A model generated the notes under the pieces. It was not told where the DNA came from and did no database searches. It saw only the letters and a program-made list of their open reading frames with translations. From Comamonas sp. Y33R10-2 (GTDB taxonomy: Bacteria > Pseudomonadota > Gammaproteobacteria > Burkholderiales > Burkholderiaceae_C): 64,000 bases of DNA. The translations under genes and the position numbers were made by a program. The stretch is from positions 1,984,001-2,048,000 of the forward strand of contig NZ_CP079925.1 of the NCBI RefSeq assembly GCF_019355935.1, read 5' to 3'. Of the stretch, positions 35,061 to 44,864 are shown one piece after another. Positions within the stretch are counted from its first letter, which is position 1; every line of letters starts with the position of its first letter.

Positions 35061-35525
35061 ATGTCCCAAATTGAATTAACTCCTGCCCAGCGCCGGGAAC
35101 ACCGCGCTGAAGCCCACCATTTGGACCCTGTTGTCCTCATCGGTGGCGATGGTCTGACCCCTGCTGTACAGAAGGAAGTAGACGCCGCACTCAATGCCCA
35201 TGGCCTGATCAAGGTCCGCGTTTTTGGCGATGACCGTGCCAGCCGTGAGCAAATCTATATGAAGCTTTGCGACGAACTTGGTGCAGCGCCTATTCAGCAC
35301 ATCGGCAAATTGCTGGTGCTGTGGCGCCCTATTCCTGAAAAGGAACGCCAGCACGACGAAGACCGCATGCCCGGCCCTCGCGATATCAAGGTACTGAAGT
35401 TTGGCCGTACCGGCTCCAAGCCTGAAGTCAAGCAACTGCGCGTACTGGGTAACCAGCGCCTGACCGCTGGCGGTACCATCAAGCGCGCCAAGCCTAAGCA
35501 AAAGTCGATCAAACGAGGCCGCTAA
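35061..35525 (+). CDS. yhbY: Ribosome assembly RNA-binding protein YhbY (CRM domain)
   Basis: Small RNA-binding protein that associates with pre-50S particles. The CRM domain fills residues ~1-97: LTPAQRREHRAEAHHLDPVV, the GGDGLT loop (usually GxxG) and GLIKVRVFGDDRASRE. A basic C-terminal extension of about 55 residues (GRTGSKPEVKQLRVLGNQR...KQKSIKRGR) goes beyond the 97-residue E. coli protein and may add RNA contacts. Its pairing with the rRNA methyltransferase gene rlmE fits a shared role in ribosome assembly. Confidence 0.93.
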   Translation: MSQIELTPAQRREHRAEAHHLDPVVLIGGDGLTPAVQKEVDAALNAHGLIKVRVFGDDRASREQIYMKLCDELGAAPIQHIGKLLVLWRPIPEKERQHDEDRMPGPRDIKVLKFGRTGSKPEVKQLRVLGNQRLTAGGTIKRAKPKQKSIKRGR

Positions 35526-35592
35526 GCGGGATCTTTAAGATCCGCAGCACACCGCTTATTTGCTAATTTCTTCGCTGAGACCGCTTTTACCC

Positions 35593-36351
35593 ATGGTTCA
35601 GACCACACAGCAGCAACGCCACATTCTTTGCATGAAATGGGGTACCAAATACGGCCCAGAGTACGTCAATCGACTCTACGCCATGGTGCGCCGCCATCTC
35701 AGCGGAGATTTTCGCTTTGTCTGCCTGACCGACAACACCGAAGGGATTCGCCCTGAGGTGGAGTGCTTGCCCATTCCAGACTTGAACATTCACCTGGCGC
35801 CCGGCCAGCGTGATGGGGCTTGGAAAAAACTCACCACTTTTGAGCGTGATTTGCACGGACTCAAGGGGCAGGCGTTATTCCTTGACCTAGATGTGGTTAT
35901 TGTCGGTAGCATGGATGAGTTCTTTGCCCTGCCCGGTGAATTTCGCATCATCCACGACTACCCACGCTTTTGGCGCTTTGGTGAACGCATTGTCGGCAAC
36001 TCCTCGGTTTACCGTTTTGAGTTAGGCGCGCATGCTGATGTTCTGGAGAATTTCCGCGCTAACACCGAAGAAATGCAGGCCAAGTACCGCAATGAGCAAG
36101 AGTATTTGTCGCACTTTTTGCACAAGCAAGGCAAGCTGGATTACTGGCCTGCGGCTTGGTGCCCCAGCTTCAAGTACTACTGCATTCCGACTTGGCCTAG
36201 CAATTACTGGAAAGAGCCTGTACCGCCCGCCAACGCGTGCGTTGTGATCTTTCACGGTGAGGTGAATCCACCCGACGCCTTGGAAGGCCGTCGCAACAAG
36301 CGCTTTCGTCATATCGAACCCGCAAAATGGATCGAAAAGGCATGGGGCTGA
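35593..36351 (+). CDS. Putative glycosyltransferase, GT-A fold with DLD motif
   Basis: Soluble protein of about 252 residues resembling small GT-A glycosyltransferases. Features: opening HILCMKWGTKYGPEYVNRLY, a Rossmann-like first half ending in ALFLDLDVVIVGSMDEFF, where DLD would bind the metal and nucleotide sugar, and a C-terminal VVIFHGEVNPPDAL stretch like the HxGxxKPW end region of related enzymes. No membrane segment. The target is unknown; its convergent neighbour modifies Kdo, so an inner-core LPS sugar is possible. Start is uncertain because no ribosome site is clear. Confidence 0.65.
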   Translation: MVQTTQQQRHILCMKWGTKYGPEYVNRLYAMVRRHLSGDFRFVCLTDNTEGIRPEVECLPIPDLNIHLAPGQRDGAWKKLTTFERDLHGLKGQALFLDLDVVIVGSMDEFFALPGEFRIIHDYPRFWRFGERIVGNSSVYRFELGAHADVLENFRANTEEMQAKYRNEQEYLSHFLHKQGKLDYWPAAWCPSFKYYCIPTWPSNYWKEPVPPANACVVIFHGEVNPPDALEGRRNKRFRHIEPAKWIEKAWG

Positions 36352-36390
36352 TCTCTCACCTCTGATAGCTGCATTGCTTGCAGCCAAAAC

Positions 36391-36427
36391 AAAAGGCGTT
36401 GACCACAAGGTTCAACGCCTTTTTTGT
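36391..36427. terminator. Bidirectional terminator between glycosyltransferase and kdoO
   Basis: AAAAGGCGTTGA/TCAACGCCTTTTTT stem with A-rich left and T-rich right flanks, placed between two convergent genes, so it can serve both strands. Confidence 0.9.
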
Positions 36428-36461
36428 TGCGCGCTTCGCGCTACAAAGGGGAGAGCACAGC

Positions 36462-37349
36462 CTACTTGCGGTGCTTGGCATCCACCAGCGGACGACCCTT
36501 CATTCGCGAAAGGATAGACAGTGGGCTGGCGGCAGGGTTGTATTCGCTGCCCGGCGGCAAAAACAAAGTCTGCTCCAGCATGTACTGGCCGGACATCACC
36601 GCGTGCACGGCCTGATCGGAGAAACACACCCAGGTCGAACCCGCAGCAAACGGCACAGTCTCCTGCGGCGCATTTTGCTGGTAGTCCATATCGCCCTTCA
36701 TGCCGTCGTGCAGTTGCAGCATCAGGTGATCGTATTCGCTGCGATAAGACTTGGTCACATGCAGCAGCTCCAGCGCCTTGGCTTGCCAGGCGCTGTAGGG
36801 CTTGGCACGCGGCACAAAGCGCTTGGCAACATCGGTGAAGGGCTCACCCACACGCCACACGCGCGGCTGGCCTGCGGGGTTCACATTGGTGAAGACTCGC
36901 AAGATGCGCTCGCCGTAATTAGGGCGTGATGGGAAAGCATCCACATGCATGCGCTTGTCATCCGCACGCCAAGACTGGGCGCGGCTTTCAACTTGCGAGG
37001 GGCGGTAGCTGGTGGGCGCCATGCGCACCACAGGCATGTAATCAGGGAACAAGCCTGCGATCAGGGCTGTGGCCTGATCTCGAAAGCGGCCCACCATGGC
37101 AGCTACCTGCTTTTGCGTGGCTTCATCGCCTGCAACGCCCTTGATTGAGCCATCAACATTGAGGCTGATATTGCGCGCCTTGGGGTCGCGCACATCGGGG
37201 CGAAGCAGCGTTTTTTCCTGCTCGGTCAACTGAAAGGTCAGTTGCGGGAAATACAGCAACTTGCCCGCCTCAACAGCAGCAGTCCATTCATCGCGACACT
37301 GAACACCCGTCCAGTCAGTCGCGTCGATTTTTACGATTTGAGATTCCAT
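36462..37349 (-). CDS. kdoO: Kdo hydroxylase family Fe(II)/2-oxoglutarate dioxygenase
   Basis: Probably hydroxylates the inner-core sugar Kdo of LPS to Ko, as shown for KdoO in Burkholderia and Yersinia. 295 residues, cytoplasmic. The HxD...H iron triad is visible: H135 and D137 in MHVDAFP and H249 in DQAVHAV, with R150-region ILRVFTNVNP and the LEQTLFLP strand following. Opening KIDATDWTG and YRPSQVESRAQSWRADDKR fit the family. This modification hardens the Kdo-lipid A linkage to acid. Function assigned from family knowledge; in this organism it is untested. Confidence 0.85.
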   Translation of the reverse strand: MESQIVKIDATDWTGVQCRDEWTAAVEAGKLLYFPQLTFQLTEQEKTLLRPDVRDPKARNISLNVDGSIKGVAGDEATQKQVAAMVGRFRDQATALIAGLFPDYMPVVRMAPTSYRPSQVESRAQSWRADDKRMHVDAFPSRPNYGERILRVFTNVNPAGQPRVWRVGEPFTDVAKRFVPRAKPYSAWQAKALELLHVTKSYRSEYDHLMLQLHDGMKGDMDYQQNAPQETVPFAAGSTWVCFSDQAVHAVMSGQYMLEQTLFLPPGSEYNPAASPLSILSRMKGRPLVDAKHRK

Positions 37350-37395
37350 GGCCTTGGCAGTTTACTCCCAGCCGCTTTACTGGGCTTGGGCTGAA

Positions 37396-37815
37396 TCAAG
37401 CTTGCTTACGAGCACCTGCAACGCGCCATAACACGATAGCGGCACACAGCCACTGCAGGGCATACATACCGGTGCCCACGCTGTGCCAGAGCTTGAGGTT
37501 TTCACGCGCAACAATTTTGGGCGACACGCCATACTGGACCATCAAGGCCAGCAACATGCCTGCGATCACAAAACCGATAGCTGCTTGTGCCCACTCTTCA
37601 ATCTTTTCAGCATGCCTACGCTTTGAAAAGACCAGTAAAAGCGCACAGCATGCTATAGAAATCCATGTTTGCGCCGCAAACAATTTGGCCGCCATAAAGC
37701 CCGCCATCGCCGGAGCGGGCAGATTGGCAAACAGCATGGGCACAGCCACAAAGCCGATAGAGCACAAACTACCCCACCACAAAGCAGCCAGAAAAACAGG
37801 AAAACGTTTAAACAT
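37396..37815 (-). CDS. DUF4149 domain membrane protein
   Basis: Small inner-membrane protein of 139 residues with four predicted helices (~7-29, ~44-62, ~77-95, ~110-132). DUF4149 proteins of unknown function lie next to yhbY and greA in many betaproteobacteria, which matches this location. The opening LAALWWGSLCSIGFVAVP with a WWGS motif is the recognisable part. No catalytic residues are evident. Confidence 0.8.
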   Translation of the reverse strand: MFKRFPVFLAALWWGSLCSIGFVAVPMLFANLPAPAMAGFMAAKLFAAQTWISIACCALLLVFSKRRHAEKIEEWAQAAIGFVIAGMLLALMVQYGVSPKIVARENLKLWHSVGTGMYALQWLCAAIVLWRVAGARKQA

Positions 37816-37852
37816 AGTCAGCGGTCCTCAACACAGCAGGGCACATGTCAGT

Positions 37853-37938
37853 GATGCCAAGCAAGAGCCGCCTCGCGGCGAAGGCATCGTCCCCCTCCGC
37901 GAAGCAGAGAGGGGGAAGGCGCGCAGCGCCTCAGGGGG
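37853..37938 (-). repeat. Dispersed GC-rich palindromic repeat, copy C (3' of greA)
   Basis: Read on the minus strand it begins CCCCCTGAGGCGCTGCGCGCC three bases after the greA stop and matches copy B (2156-2240) almost throughout, including the CCCCCTCTC...GGAGGGGG stem and the GCCGCGAGGCGGCTCTTGCT arm. Confidence 0.85.
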
Positions 37939-37941
37939 TGC

Positions 37942-38418
37942 TTAGATGTACTTTACGCCGACAATTTCGTAGCGACGCACCCCACCTGGGGCTTGCACAA
38001 CAGCGACATCACCCTCTTCCTTGCCAATCAAGGCGCGGGCAATGGGGCTGGAGACATTGATGAGACCGAACTTTAAATCCGCTTCGTCTTCACCCACGAT
38101 TTGGTAGGTCACCTTAGTGCCGCTGTCTTCGTCTTCCAAGTCAACGGTGGCACCAAACACGATGCGACCACCCGCATCCAAAGATGTCGGGTCAATGATT
38201 TGCGCGGCAGACAGCTTGCCTTCCACCTCAATAATGCGACCTTCGATAAAGCCTTGCTCATCCTTGGCGGCTTCGTATTCTGCGTTTTCGCTCAAATCAC
38301 CTTGTGCGCGTGCTTCAGCAATGGCTTGAATGATGGCGGGGCGCTCTACAGTTTTCAGACGTTGCAGTTCTGCCTTGAGCTTTTCCGCTCCGCGTGTCGT
38401 GATTGGGATGGTGGCCAT
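37942..38418 (-). CDS. greA: Transcription elongation factor GreA
   Basis: Rescues backtracked RNA polymerase by stimulating transcript cleavage. 158 residues. N-terminal coiled coil with [13 protein letters not shown] and the tip acidic residues in [17 protein letters not shown]-terminal FKBP-like domain ending [16 protein letters not shown] lies eight bases before the ATG. An upstream in-frame start would add 45 residues encoded by the leader hairpins and is rejected. The leader itself looks like an attenuator. Confidence 0.97.
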   Translation of the reverse strand: MATIPITTRGAEKLKAELQRLKTVERPAIIQAIAEARAQGDLSENAEYEAAKDEQGFIEGRIIEVEGKLSAAQIIDPTSLDAGGRIVFGATVDLEDEDSGTKVTYQIVGEDEADLKFGLINVSSPIARALIGKEEGDVAVVQAPGGVRRYEIVGVKYI

Positions 38419-38495
38419 GATCGAGTCTCCAAATTCAGCAAACACCGCGCAGTGCGCGGCACTTCTCGCACAGATCTGCCTGACCACGTCAAACA

Positions 38496-38567
38496 GGGGC
38501 CTGTGCCCCAAAAGCAAACCGCCGCGTGTTGCCGCGCGGCGGTTGAAATACATTAGCGCTGATTATG
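38496..38567 (-). promoter_or_regulatory. greA leader: promoter -10 and two hairpins (GraL-like attenuator)
   Basis: Minus-strand order: CATAAT (38562-38567), then stem AACCGCCGCG/CGCGGCGGTT (38517-38544) ending in TTGCTTTT, then a second stem GGGGC/GCCCC (38496-38509), then greA 78 bases on. Early termination would give an RNA of about 45 nt. In E. coli the greA leader yields short GraL RNAs by attenuation; this arrangement is analogous in layout, not in sequence. Confidence 0.55.
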
Positions 38568-38593
38568 CCCCGTTTGAGAAGGCAAAACTGCGG

Positions 38594-38630
38594 TAAAAAC
38601 CCGGCGACTCATACGAGCCAAGCCGGGTTT
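38594..38630 (-). terminator. Intrinsic terminator of carAB
   Basis: On the minus strand AAACCCGGC...GCCGGGTTT with an inner GGCTC/GAG pairing, followed by TTACC. Lies eight bases after the carB stop, isolating carAB from greA. Confidence 0.8.
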
Positions 38631-38637
38631 AGGCGTT

Positions 38638-41600
38638 TTAGGCCTTGGTCAACATGGCGTGCAGCTCTTGAACGGAATGCACTTCCAGATTGCCACGCAT
38701 GGCCTTCATACCTTCAACAGCCGCTTCTGCGCCGAAGATGGTGGTGAAAGTCGTCACACGCGCCAGCAAGGCGCTGGTACGAATCTGACGCGAGTCAGCG
38801 ATGGCGTTGCGGCGCTCTTCCACGGTGTTGATGACCATGGCGACGTCGCCATTCTTGATCATGTCCACCACGTGAGGGCGGCCTTCAGTGACCTTATTGA
38901 CGGCCTGAACCGACATGCCCGCTTCTTCCAGCGCAGCCGCTGTACCGCGAGTCGCGCTCAGTTTGTAGCCCATGGCGACCAACTCTTTGGCCACGGCCAC
39001 GGCACGCGCCTTGTCGTTATTCTTCACCGACAAGAAGACAGTGCCCGTCTCGGGCAGGCTCACACCCGCACCCAACTGGCTCTTAACGAAGGCTTCACCA
39101 AAAGTCTTGCCCACGCCCATGACTTCACCAGTGGACTTCATCTCGGGGCCGAGAATGGTGTCCACACCGGGGAACTTCACGAACGGGAACACGGCTTCCT
39201 TGACGCTGAAGTAAGGTGGTGTCACTTCCTTGGTCACACCCTGCTCAGCCAGCGTTTGACCAGCCATGCAGCGCGCAGCCACCTTGGCCAGTTGCACGCC
39301 GGTCGCCTTAGAGACGAAAGGCACGGTACGCGAGGCACGTGGATTGACTTCCAGCACGTAGATCACGTCCTGGCCGTCTACCTCCTTAATGGCGAACTGC
39401 ACGTTCATCAGGCCCACCACGCTCAGGCCTTCGGCCATGGCAGCGGTTTGGCGCTTGATTTCGGTGATGGTGTCGGCCTTCAGGTAGTAAGGAGGCAGCG
39501 AGCAAGCGGAGTCACCGGAGTGCACGCCAGCTTGTTCGATGTGCTCCATCACGCCGCCGATATACACGGCACCGGTCTTGTCACGCACACAGTCCACATC
39601 ACACTCAATAGCGTTAGACAGGAAGTGGTCCAGCAGCACGGGAGAGTCGTTGGAGACCTTCACCGCTTCGCGCATGTAGCGCTCCAGATCGCGCTGCTCG
39701 TGCACGATTTCCATCGCACGGCCGCCCAGCACATAGGAAGGACGCACCACCAGCGGGTAGCCCAGCGCCGCAGCCTTTTCCAAAGCTTCTGGCTCGGTAC
39801 GGGCCGTGGCGTTTGGCGGCTGGCGCAGACCCAGCGTATGCAGCATTTGCTGGAAGCGCTCACGGTCTTCCGCCGCATCAATCATGTCGGGCGTTGTGCC
39901 GATGATCTTCACGCCTTCAGCTTCCAGACCCAAAGCCAACTTCAAAGGCGTTTGACCGCCGTACTGCACGATCACGCCTTCAGGCTGCTCCACGTCCACG
40001 ATTTCCAGCACGTCTTCCAGCGTCAAAGGCTCGAAGTACAGGCGGTCGGACGTGTCGTAGTCGGTGGACACGGTTTCAGGGTTACAGTTGACCATGATGG
40101 TTTCGTAACCATCTTCGCGCATGGCCATGGCGGCGTGCACGCAGCAATAGTCAAACTCGATACCTTGGCCGATACGGTTCGGGCCACCGCCCAGCACCAT
40201 GATCTTTTTCTTGTTGGTCGGCGCTGCTTCGCACTCATCATCGTACGTGGAGTACATGTACGCCGTGTTCGATGCGAACTCAGCCGCGCAAGTGTCCACG
40301 CGCTTGAACACGGGGCGCACCTTCAGGGCCTTGCGCGCTTCACGCACGGCCTTGTCGGTGGTGTGCAGCAGCTTGGCCAGACGGCGATCCGAGAAGCCCT
40401 TTTGCTTCAAAGCGCGCAGGGTGCCGGCATCCAGCGATGCCAAAGCGCCGTCACCCTTGGCGGCAGCGACTTGGTCCAGCTCGAGCTCGATCTTGATGAT
40501 CTCTTCTATCTGCACCAGGAACCACTTGTCGATCTTGGTGATGTTGTGCACTTCGTCAAGCGTCCAGCCGGCTGCGAAAGCGTCACCCACATACCAGATG
40601 CGGTCGGGACCGGGCACGCCCAATTCCTTTTCCAGAATCTCGCGATCCTGGGTTTTTTCGTTCATACCGTCCACGCCTACTTCCAGACCACGCAGGGCTT
40701 TTTGGAAGGATTCTTGGAAGGTACGACCCATGGCCATCACTTCGCCCACAGACTTCATCTGTGTGGTCAGGCGGTCATCCGCTGTGGGGAACTTCTCAAA
40801 TGCGAAACGTGGGATCTTGGTGACCACGTAATCGATCGAAGGCTCGAACGAAGCAGGGGTTGCACCACCGGTGATTTCGTTCTTCAGTTCATCGAGCGTG
40901 AAGCCCACAGCCAGCTTGGCCGCGATCTTGGCGATAGGGAAGCCTGTAGCCTTGGAAGCCAGTGCCGACGAACGCGAGACGCGGGGGTTCATCTCAATGA
41001 CGATCATGCGGCCGTCTTTGGGGTTCACCGAGAACTGCACGTTAGAGCCGCCAGTGTCCACACCGATTTCGCGCAGAACGGCCAGAGATGCGTTACGCAT
41101 GATCTGGTATTCCTTGTCGGTCAAGGTCTGAGCAGGCGCCACGGTGATGGAGTCACCGGTATGCACACCCATAGGGTCCAAGTTTTCGATGGAGCAAACG
41201 ATGATGCAGTTGTCAGCGGTGTCGCGCACCACTTCCATCTCGTACTCTTTCCAGCCCAGCAGAGATTCTTCGATCAGCAGCTCGTTGGTAGGCGAAGCCT
41301 CCAGACCGCGCTTGCAAATCGTCTCGAACTCTTCTGAATTGTAGGCAATGCCGCCGCCTGTGCCGCCCAGCGTGAAGCTGGGGCGAATGACAGTGGGGAA
41401 GCCCATCTCTTTTTGCACAGCCCAAGCTTCGTCCATGGTGTGGGCGATGCCGGAACGTGCGGAGCCCAGACCAATCTTGGTCATGGCGTCCTTGAACTTG
41501 GAGCGGTCTTCGGCCTTGTCGATGGCTTCAGGCTTGGCGCCAATCAGTTCGACCTTGTACTTATCCAGCACGCCGTGCTTCCATAAGTCCAGCGCGCAGT

Positions 41601-41889
41601 TCAGCGCAGTCTGGCCACCCATGGTGGGCAAGATGGCATCGGGACGTTCCTTGGCGATGATCTTCTCGACCGTCCGCCAGGTAATGGGCTCGATGTAGGT
41701 GACGTCCGCAGTAGCGGGGTCGGTCATGATCGTGGCAGGGTTGCTGTTGATCAAAATGACCTTGTAACCCTCTTCGCGCAGGGCCTTACAGGCCTGAACG
41801 CCGGAGTAGTCAAACTCGCAGGCCTGACCGATCACGATGGGACCGGCGCCAATAATCAGAATGCTTTTTAGGTCGTTGCGCTTAGGCAT
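38638..41889 (-). CDS. carB: Carbamoyl-phosphate synthase large subunit
   Basis: Makes carbamoyl phosphate from bicarbonate, ATP and ammonia passed from CarA, for arginine and pyrimidine synthesis. 1083 residues. Two homologous ATP-grasp halves: first opening [22 protein letters not shown], second [18 protein letters not shown]. The MGS-like allosteric domain fills the last ~140 residues ([13 protein letters not shown]...). Start codon overlaps the carA stop by one base (TAATG), giving tight coupling of the two subunits. Confidence 0.98.
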   Translation of the reverse strand: MPKRNDLKSILIIGAGPIVIGQACEFDYSGVQACKALREEGYKVILINSNPATIMTDPATADVTYIEPITWRTVEKIIAKERPDAILPTMGGQTALNCALDLWKHGVLDKYKVELIGAKPEAIDKAEDRSKFKDAMTKIGLGSARSGIAHTMDEAWAVQKEMGFPTVIRPSFTLGGTGGGIAYNSEEFETICKRGLEASPTNELLIEESLLGWKEYEMEVVRDTADNCIIVCSIENLDPMGVHTGDSITVAPAQTLTDKEYQIMRNASLAVLREIGVDTGGSNVQFSVNPKDGRMIVIEMNPRVSRSSALASKATGFPIAKIAAKLAVGFTLDELKNEITGGATPASFEPSIDYVVTKIPRFAFEKFPTADDRLTTQMKSVGEVMAMGRTFQESFQKALRGLEVGVDGMNEKTQDREILEKELGVPGPDRIWYVGDAFAAGWTLDEVHNITKIDKWFLVQIEEIIKIELELDQVAAAKGDGALASLDAGTLRALKQKGFSDRRLAKLLHTTDKAVREARKALKVRPVFKRVDTCAAEFASNTAYMYSTYDDECEAAPTNKKKIMVLGGGPNRIGQGIEFDYCCVHAAMAMREDGYETIMVNCNPETVSTDYDTSDRLYFEPLTLEDVLEIVDVEQPEGVIVQYGGQTPLKLALGLEAEGVKIIGTTPDMIDAAEDRERFQQMLHTLGLRQPPNATARTEPEALEKAAALGYPLVVRPSYVLGGRAMEIVHEQRDLERYMREAVKVSNDSPVLLDHFLSNAIECDVDCVRDKTGAVYIGGVMEHIEQAGVHSGDSACSLPPYYLKADTITEIKRQTAAMAEGLSVVGLMNVQFAIKEVDGQDVIYVLEVNPRASRTVPFVSKATGVQLAKVAARCMAGQTLAEQGVTKEVTPPYFSVKEAVFPFVKFPGVDTILGPEMKSTGEVMGVGKTFGEAFVKSQLGAGVSLPETGTVFLSVKNNDKARAVAVAKELVAMGYKLSATRGTAAALEEAGMSVQAVNKVTEGRPHVVDMIKNGDVAMVINTVEERRNAIADSRQIRTSALLARVTTFTTIFGAEAAVEGMKAMRGNLEVHSVQELHAMLTKA

Positions 41890-43052
41890 TAGTTCTTCTC
41901 CATCAGCGCGGTGAAGCGGTCAAACAGATAGCCGATATCGTTCGGGCCGGGCGATGCTTCGGGGTGACCCTGGAAGCAGAAGGCAGGAACATCTGTGCGC
42001 TCCAAGCCTTGCAGCGTGCCGTCGAACAAGCTGATGTGCGTAGCGCGGGTGTTGGCAGGCAACGATTCCATTTCCACCGCAAAACCGTGGTTCTGGCTGG
42101 TAATGCTGACGCGGCCAGTGTCCAAATCCTTGACAGGATGGTTGGCACCGTGGTGGCTGTTTTGCATCTTGAAGGTCTTGGCGCCAGAGGCCAAAGCCAT
42201 GATCTGGTGCCCCAGACAGATGCCAAACAAAGGCATCTTGGCAGCCATGATCTCTTGCGCAGCAGCAATGGCGTAGTCGCAAGGTGCGGGGTCGCCAGGG
42301 CCGTTGGACAGGAACACGCCATCGGGGTTCATCGCCAGCACTTCCTTGGCAGGAGTCTGGGCAGGCACCACGGTCACGTCGCAGCCGCGCTCGGCCAGCA
42401 TGCGCAGAATGTTCTTTTTCACGCCGAAGTCATAGGCCACAACCTTGAACTTTGGCGACTCCAGCTTGCCGTAACCCTGACCCAGCTTCCACTCGGTTTC
42501 AGTCCATGTGTAAGACTTATCGGTGGTCACTACCTTGGCCAGATCCAGACCCTTCATGCTAGGGGCGGCCTTGGCAGCGGCAATGGCTTCGTCAATCTTG
42601 GCTTGCGTCACAGCTTCGCCTGCTGCCAGACCCACAATCGCACCGTTTTGAGCGCCTTGGTCTCGCAGCAAACGAGTCAGCTTGCGGGTATCGATGTTGG
42701 CAATGGCAACCGTGCTGTCAGCAATCAGGTATTCCGATAGCGTTTGCTCGCTGCGGAAGTTGCTGGCCAGCAAAGGCAGATTCTTGATGATCAGACCTGC
42801 AGCATGGATCTTGTCAGCCTCGACATCCTCAGAGTTGACGCCATAGTTGCCGATATGCGGATACGTGAGAGTTACGATCTGCTGGCAGTAGCTGGGGTCA
42901 GTGAGGATTTCTTGATAGCCAGTCAGCGAAGTGTTGAAAACGACTTCACCCACTGTGGTGCCTTGCGCACCAATCGAGTTGCCAATAAAGACCGTGCCGT
43001 CTGCGAGCGCCAGAATGGCGGATGGGAAATTTCCCTTGAGAGACAAAAGCAC
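41889..43052 (-). CDS. carA: Carbamoyl-phosphate synthase small subunit
   Basis: Glutamine amidotransferase subunit that supplies ammonia to CarB. 387 residues. N-terminal domain [17 protein letters not shown] and [17 protein letters not shown]-terminal class I GATase domain with nucleophile cysteine in [10 protein letters not shown] and the catalytic HPEAS. GTG start supported by GGAG seven bases upstream. Preceded by a leader of about 125 nt after a perfect TATAAT; no recognisable pyrimidine or arginine control site was found in it. Confidence 0.97.
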   Translation of the reverse strand: MLLSLKGNFPSAILALADGTVFIGNSIGAQGTTVGEVVFNTSLTGYQEILTDPSYCQQIVTLTYPHIGNYGVNSEDVEADKIHAAGLIIKNLPLLASNFRSEQTLSEYLIADSTVAIANIDTRKLTRLLRDQGAQNGAIVGLAAGEAVTQAKIDEAIAAAKAAPSMKGLDLAKVVTTDKSYTWTETEWKLGQGYGKLESPKFKVVAYDFGVKKNILRMLAERGCDVTVVPAQTPAKEVLAMNPDGVFLSNGPGDPAPCDYAIAAAQEIMAAKMPLFGICLGHQIMALASGAKTFKMQNSHHGANHPVKDLDTGRVSITSQNHGFAVEMESLPANTRATHISLFDGTLQGLERTDVPAFCFQGHPEASPGPNDIGYLFDRFTALMEKN

Positions 43053-43178
43053 TGGGTTCTCCGGTTTTTTAATTACGGTACGCCCAACGAGGCCCCGGCA
43101 AGTGTGCTGGGACGTTTTGTCTGCAGGGAAATGGCGAGGTAGCGTCGCTAGGCGTAGAAAGATGCTTGAAAGCCGCCC

Positions 43179-43184
43179 ATTATA
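43179..43184 (-). promoter_or_regulatory. -10 element candidate of carAB
   Basis: TATAAT on the minus strand within GGGCCTATAATGGGC, 127 bases before the carA GTG. No clear -35 at 17 bases, so the assignment rests on the hexamer alone. Confidence 0.4.
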
Positions 43185-43221
43185 GGCCCAGTCGACCTCA
43201 GCCCCTTAAAACGCCTCGGGA

Positions 43222-44013
43222 TTACCCTCTTCGCACCAGCATGCTTACGCTGCTTGCATGCAGGCAAATAGCGGCCGCCGCACCCACGTTAAGTGATTCC
43301 TCACCTCCTGGCTGAGCAATGCTGATACGGTGCTCGGCCATCTCCATCAGCGCCTCGCCCACACCTTGGCCTTCATGCCCCATAGCCCATGCGCAAGGCC
43401 AAGGAAGATGGGCTTCATGGATCAATGTCCCCTGATGGGAGCTGGTCACTATCAGCGGCACGCCCAGCGACTGGACGTCTTCAATCGAAGCAGCTTCCAC
43501 CAAATGCAGACCAAAGTGAGCACCCATACCGGCGCGCAGCACTTTTTGACTCCACAGTGCAGCCGTACCCTTCAAAGCCACGATTTGCGTAAAACCAAAA
43601 GCCGAAGCACTGCGCAAGATGGAGCCCACATTGCCAGCATCCTGCACGCGATCGAGCACCACGGTGGCGACGCCGCTTTGCACCTGCACACCGGCATCCC
43701 AGTCCATCACATAGCCCATGCGGGCGGGCGATTCCAGACTGCTGATTTCATCAAACAGCACATCCGCCATTACTACAACTTTGCTAGCTACCTGCGCCCA
43801 TTCATCGGGGACTTGAGACCAAAAAGACTGAGCAAACACTGCCGTCTTGGGCTTTAGGCCGCGCGCTAATGCGGCACGGCACAGGTGGTCACCTTCGAGC
43901 CAAACTTGACCCTGCTTGCGATAGGCCGTGCTGTCTTGCGAGAGGCGGCGCAGCTCTTTGACAAAAGCGTTGTCGCGCGAATTAATTTCCGTGACTTGTG
44001 GGCGTGCAGCCAT
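43222..44013 (-). CDS. TrmH/SpoU family RNA 2'-O-methyltransferase
   Basis: Knotted SAM-dependent ribose methyltransferase acting on rRNA or tRNA. 263 residues: N-terminal substrate-binding domain (~1-100), then SpoU motifs LDRVQDAGNVGSILRSASAFG (motif 1), AMGHEGQGV (motif 2) and QPGGEESLNVGAAAAI (motif 3). The target nucleotide cannot be read from sequence; it resembles RlmB/TsnR-like 23S rRNA enzymes. AGAGG stands before the chosen ATG (MAARPQVTEI). Directly downstream of rnhB in the lpx gene cluster. Confidence 0.88.
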   Translation of the reverse strand: MAARPQVTEINSRDNAFVKELRRLSQDSTAYRKQGQVWLEGDHLCRAALARGLKPKTAVFAQSFWSQVPDEWAQVASKVVVMADVLFDEISSLESPARMGYVMDWDAGVQVQSGVATVVLDRVQDAGNVGSILRSASAFGFTQIVALKGTAALWSQKVLRAGMGAHFGLHLVEAASIEDVQSLGVPLIVTSSHQGTLIHEAHLPWPCAWAMGHEGQGVGEALMEMAEHRISIAQPGGEESLNVGAAAAICLHASSVSMLVRRG

Positions 44014-44132
44014 GTCAACCTCTGGATAAAAAAGAAAACCCGGCCTGCTCATGCCTGCCGAGCTTTTATATTCTGAAGATAAAGCGCCTGAGCTGGCCCT
44101 GCGGCGCACTCAAGATTGCAATGATGAAAGCA

Positions 44133-44864
44133 TCAGGCGTACAGCGACACCTGCGACATGGACAAAGTCGAAGTCACGCCGGAAACACCTGTTTCACACA
44201 GCACGGGCAGCGCCAAGCCGCCCTCACATACCTGCCCCGCCAGCAAGACCTGCGCGACAGGCGCAAAAGACCGGCGATGCTCTGCTGTTGCGCCATGCAT
44301 GCGCAAAGCCGCCAAGTGTGCCGCCGTGCCATAACCCTTGTGGCCGGCAAAGCCGTATTGAGGGTATTGCAGATCCAGCCGCTCGCACCAACGGTCACGC
44401 GTGACTTTGGCCAAAATGGACGCGGCTGAGATAGCCTGCACCAAGGAGTCGCCTTTGACGATGGCCTCGGCCTGCACATCAATTTGCGGCAGCTGGTTGC
44501 CATCCACCAACACCAGCACAGGCTTCAGGCGCAAGCCCATCACCGCACGACGCATGGCCAGCAAGGTGGCTCGCAGAATGTTGATTTCATCAATTTCCTG
44601 CACCGATGCCTGCGCTATGCAAAAGCACAGCGCCTTGGCGCGGATTTCGTCGTAAAGCACCTCGCGGCGGTTGGCCGTGAGTTTTTTAGAGTCGTTCAGA
44701 CCCGTGATGGGCTTCATGTCATCCAAGATGACAGCCGCCGCAACGACAGGGCCAGCCAAAGGGCCGCGCCCTGCTTCATCCACCCCTGCAACCAGCCCGG
44801 GCGGATGCCAGGGCAGGCTATCTTGCTCAAGCAGCTGGGGAGGCAATGATTTTTTCGATCGCAT
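44133..44864 (-). CDS. rnhB: Ribonuclease HII
   Basis: Cuts RNA in RNA-DNA hybrids and at single ribonucleotides in DNA. 243 residues. Catalytic [11 protein letters not shown] (D29, E30), LNDSKKLT, the third aspartate in LVDGNQLP, and [17 protein letters not shown] [14 protein letters not shown] with the last metal residue. The chosen ATG lies 38 bases inside lpxB in another frame, so the genes overlap; this gives about 22 residues before the core, as in E. coli. The C-terminus is ~40 residues longer than E. coli RNase HII and Leu/Ser-rich. Confidence 0.95.
   Translation of the reverse strand: MRSKKSLPPQLLEQDSLPWHPPGLVAGVDEAGRGPLAGPVVAAAVILDDMKPITGLNDSKKLTANRREVLYDEIRAKALCFCIAQASVQEIDEINILRATLLAMRRAVMGLRLKPVLVLVDGNQLPQIDVQAEAIVKGDSLVQAISAASILAKVTRDRWCERLDLQYPQYGFAGHKGYGTAAHLAALRMHGATAEHRRSFAPVAQVLLAGQVCEGGLALPVLCETGVSGVTSTLSMSQVSLYA

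Noticed and set aside
35526..35558. Hairpin after yhbY (GCGG-ATCTT/AAGATCCGC) as a terminator
   Set aside because: It has no T-run and the following gene is close and on the same strand, so it was not listed as a terminator.
38419..38553. N-terminal extension of GreA
   Set aside because: The stretch encodes the leader hairpins and does not match GreA; the internal ATG has a good GGAG site.
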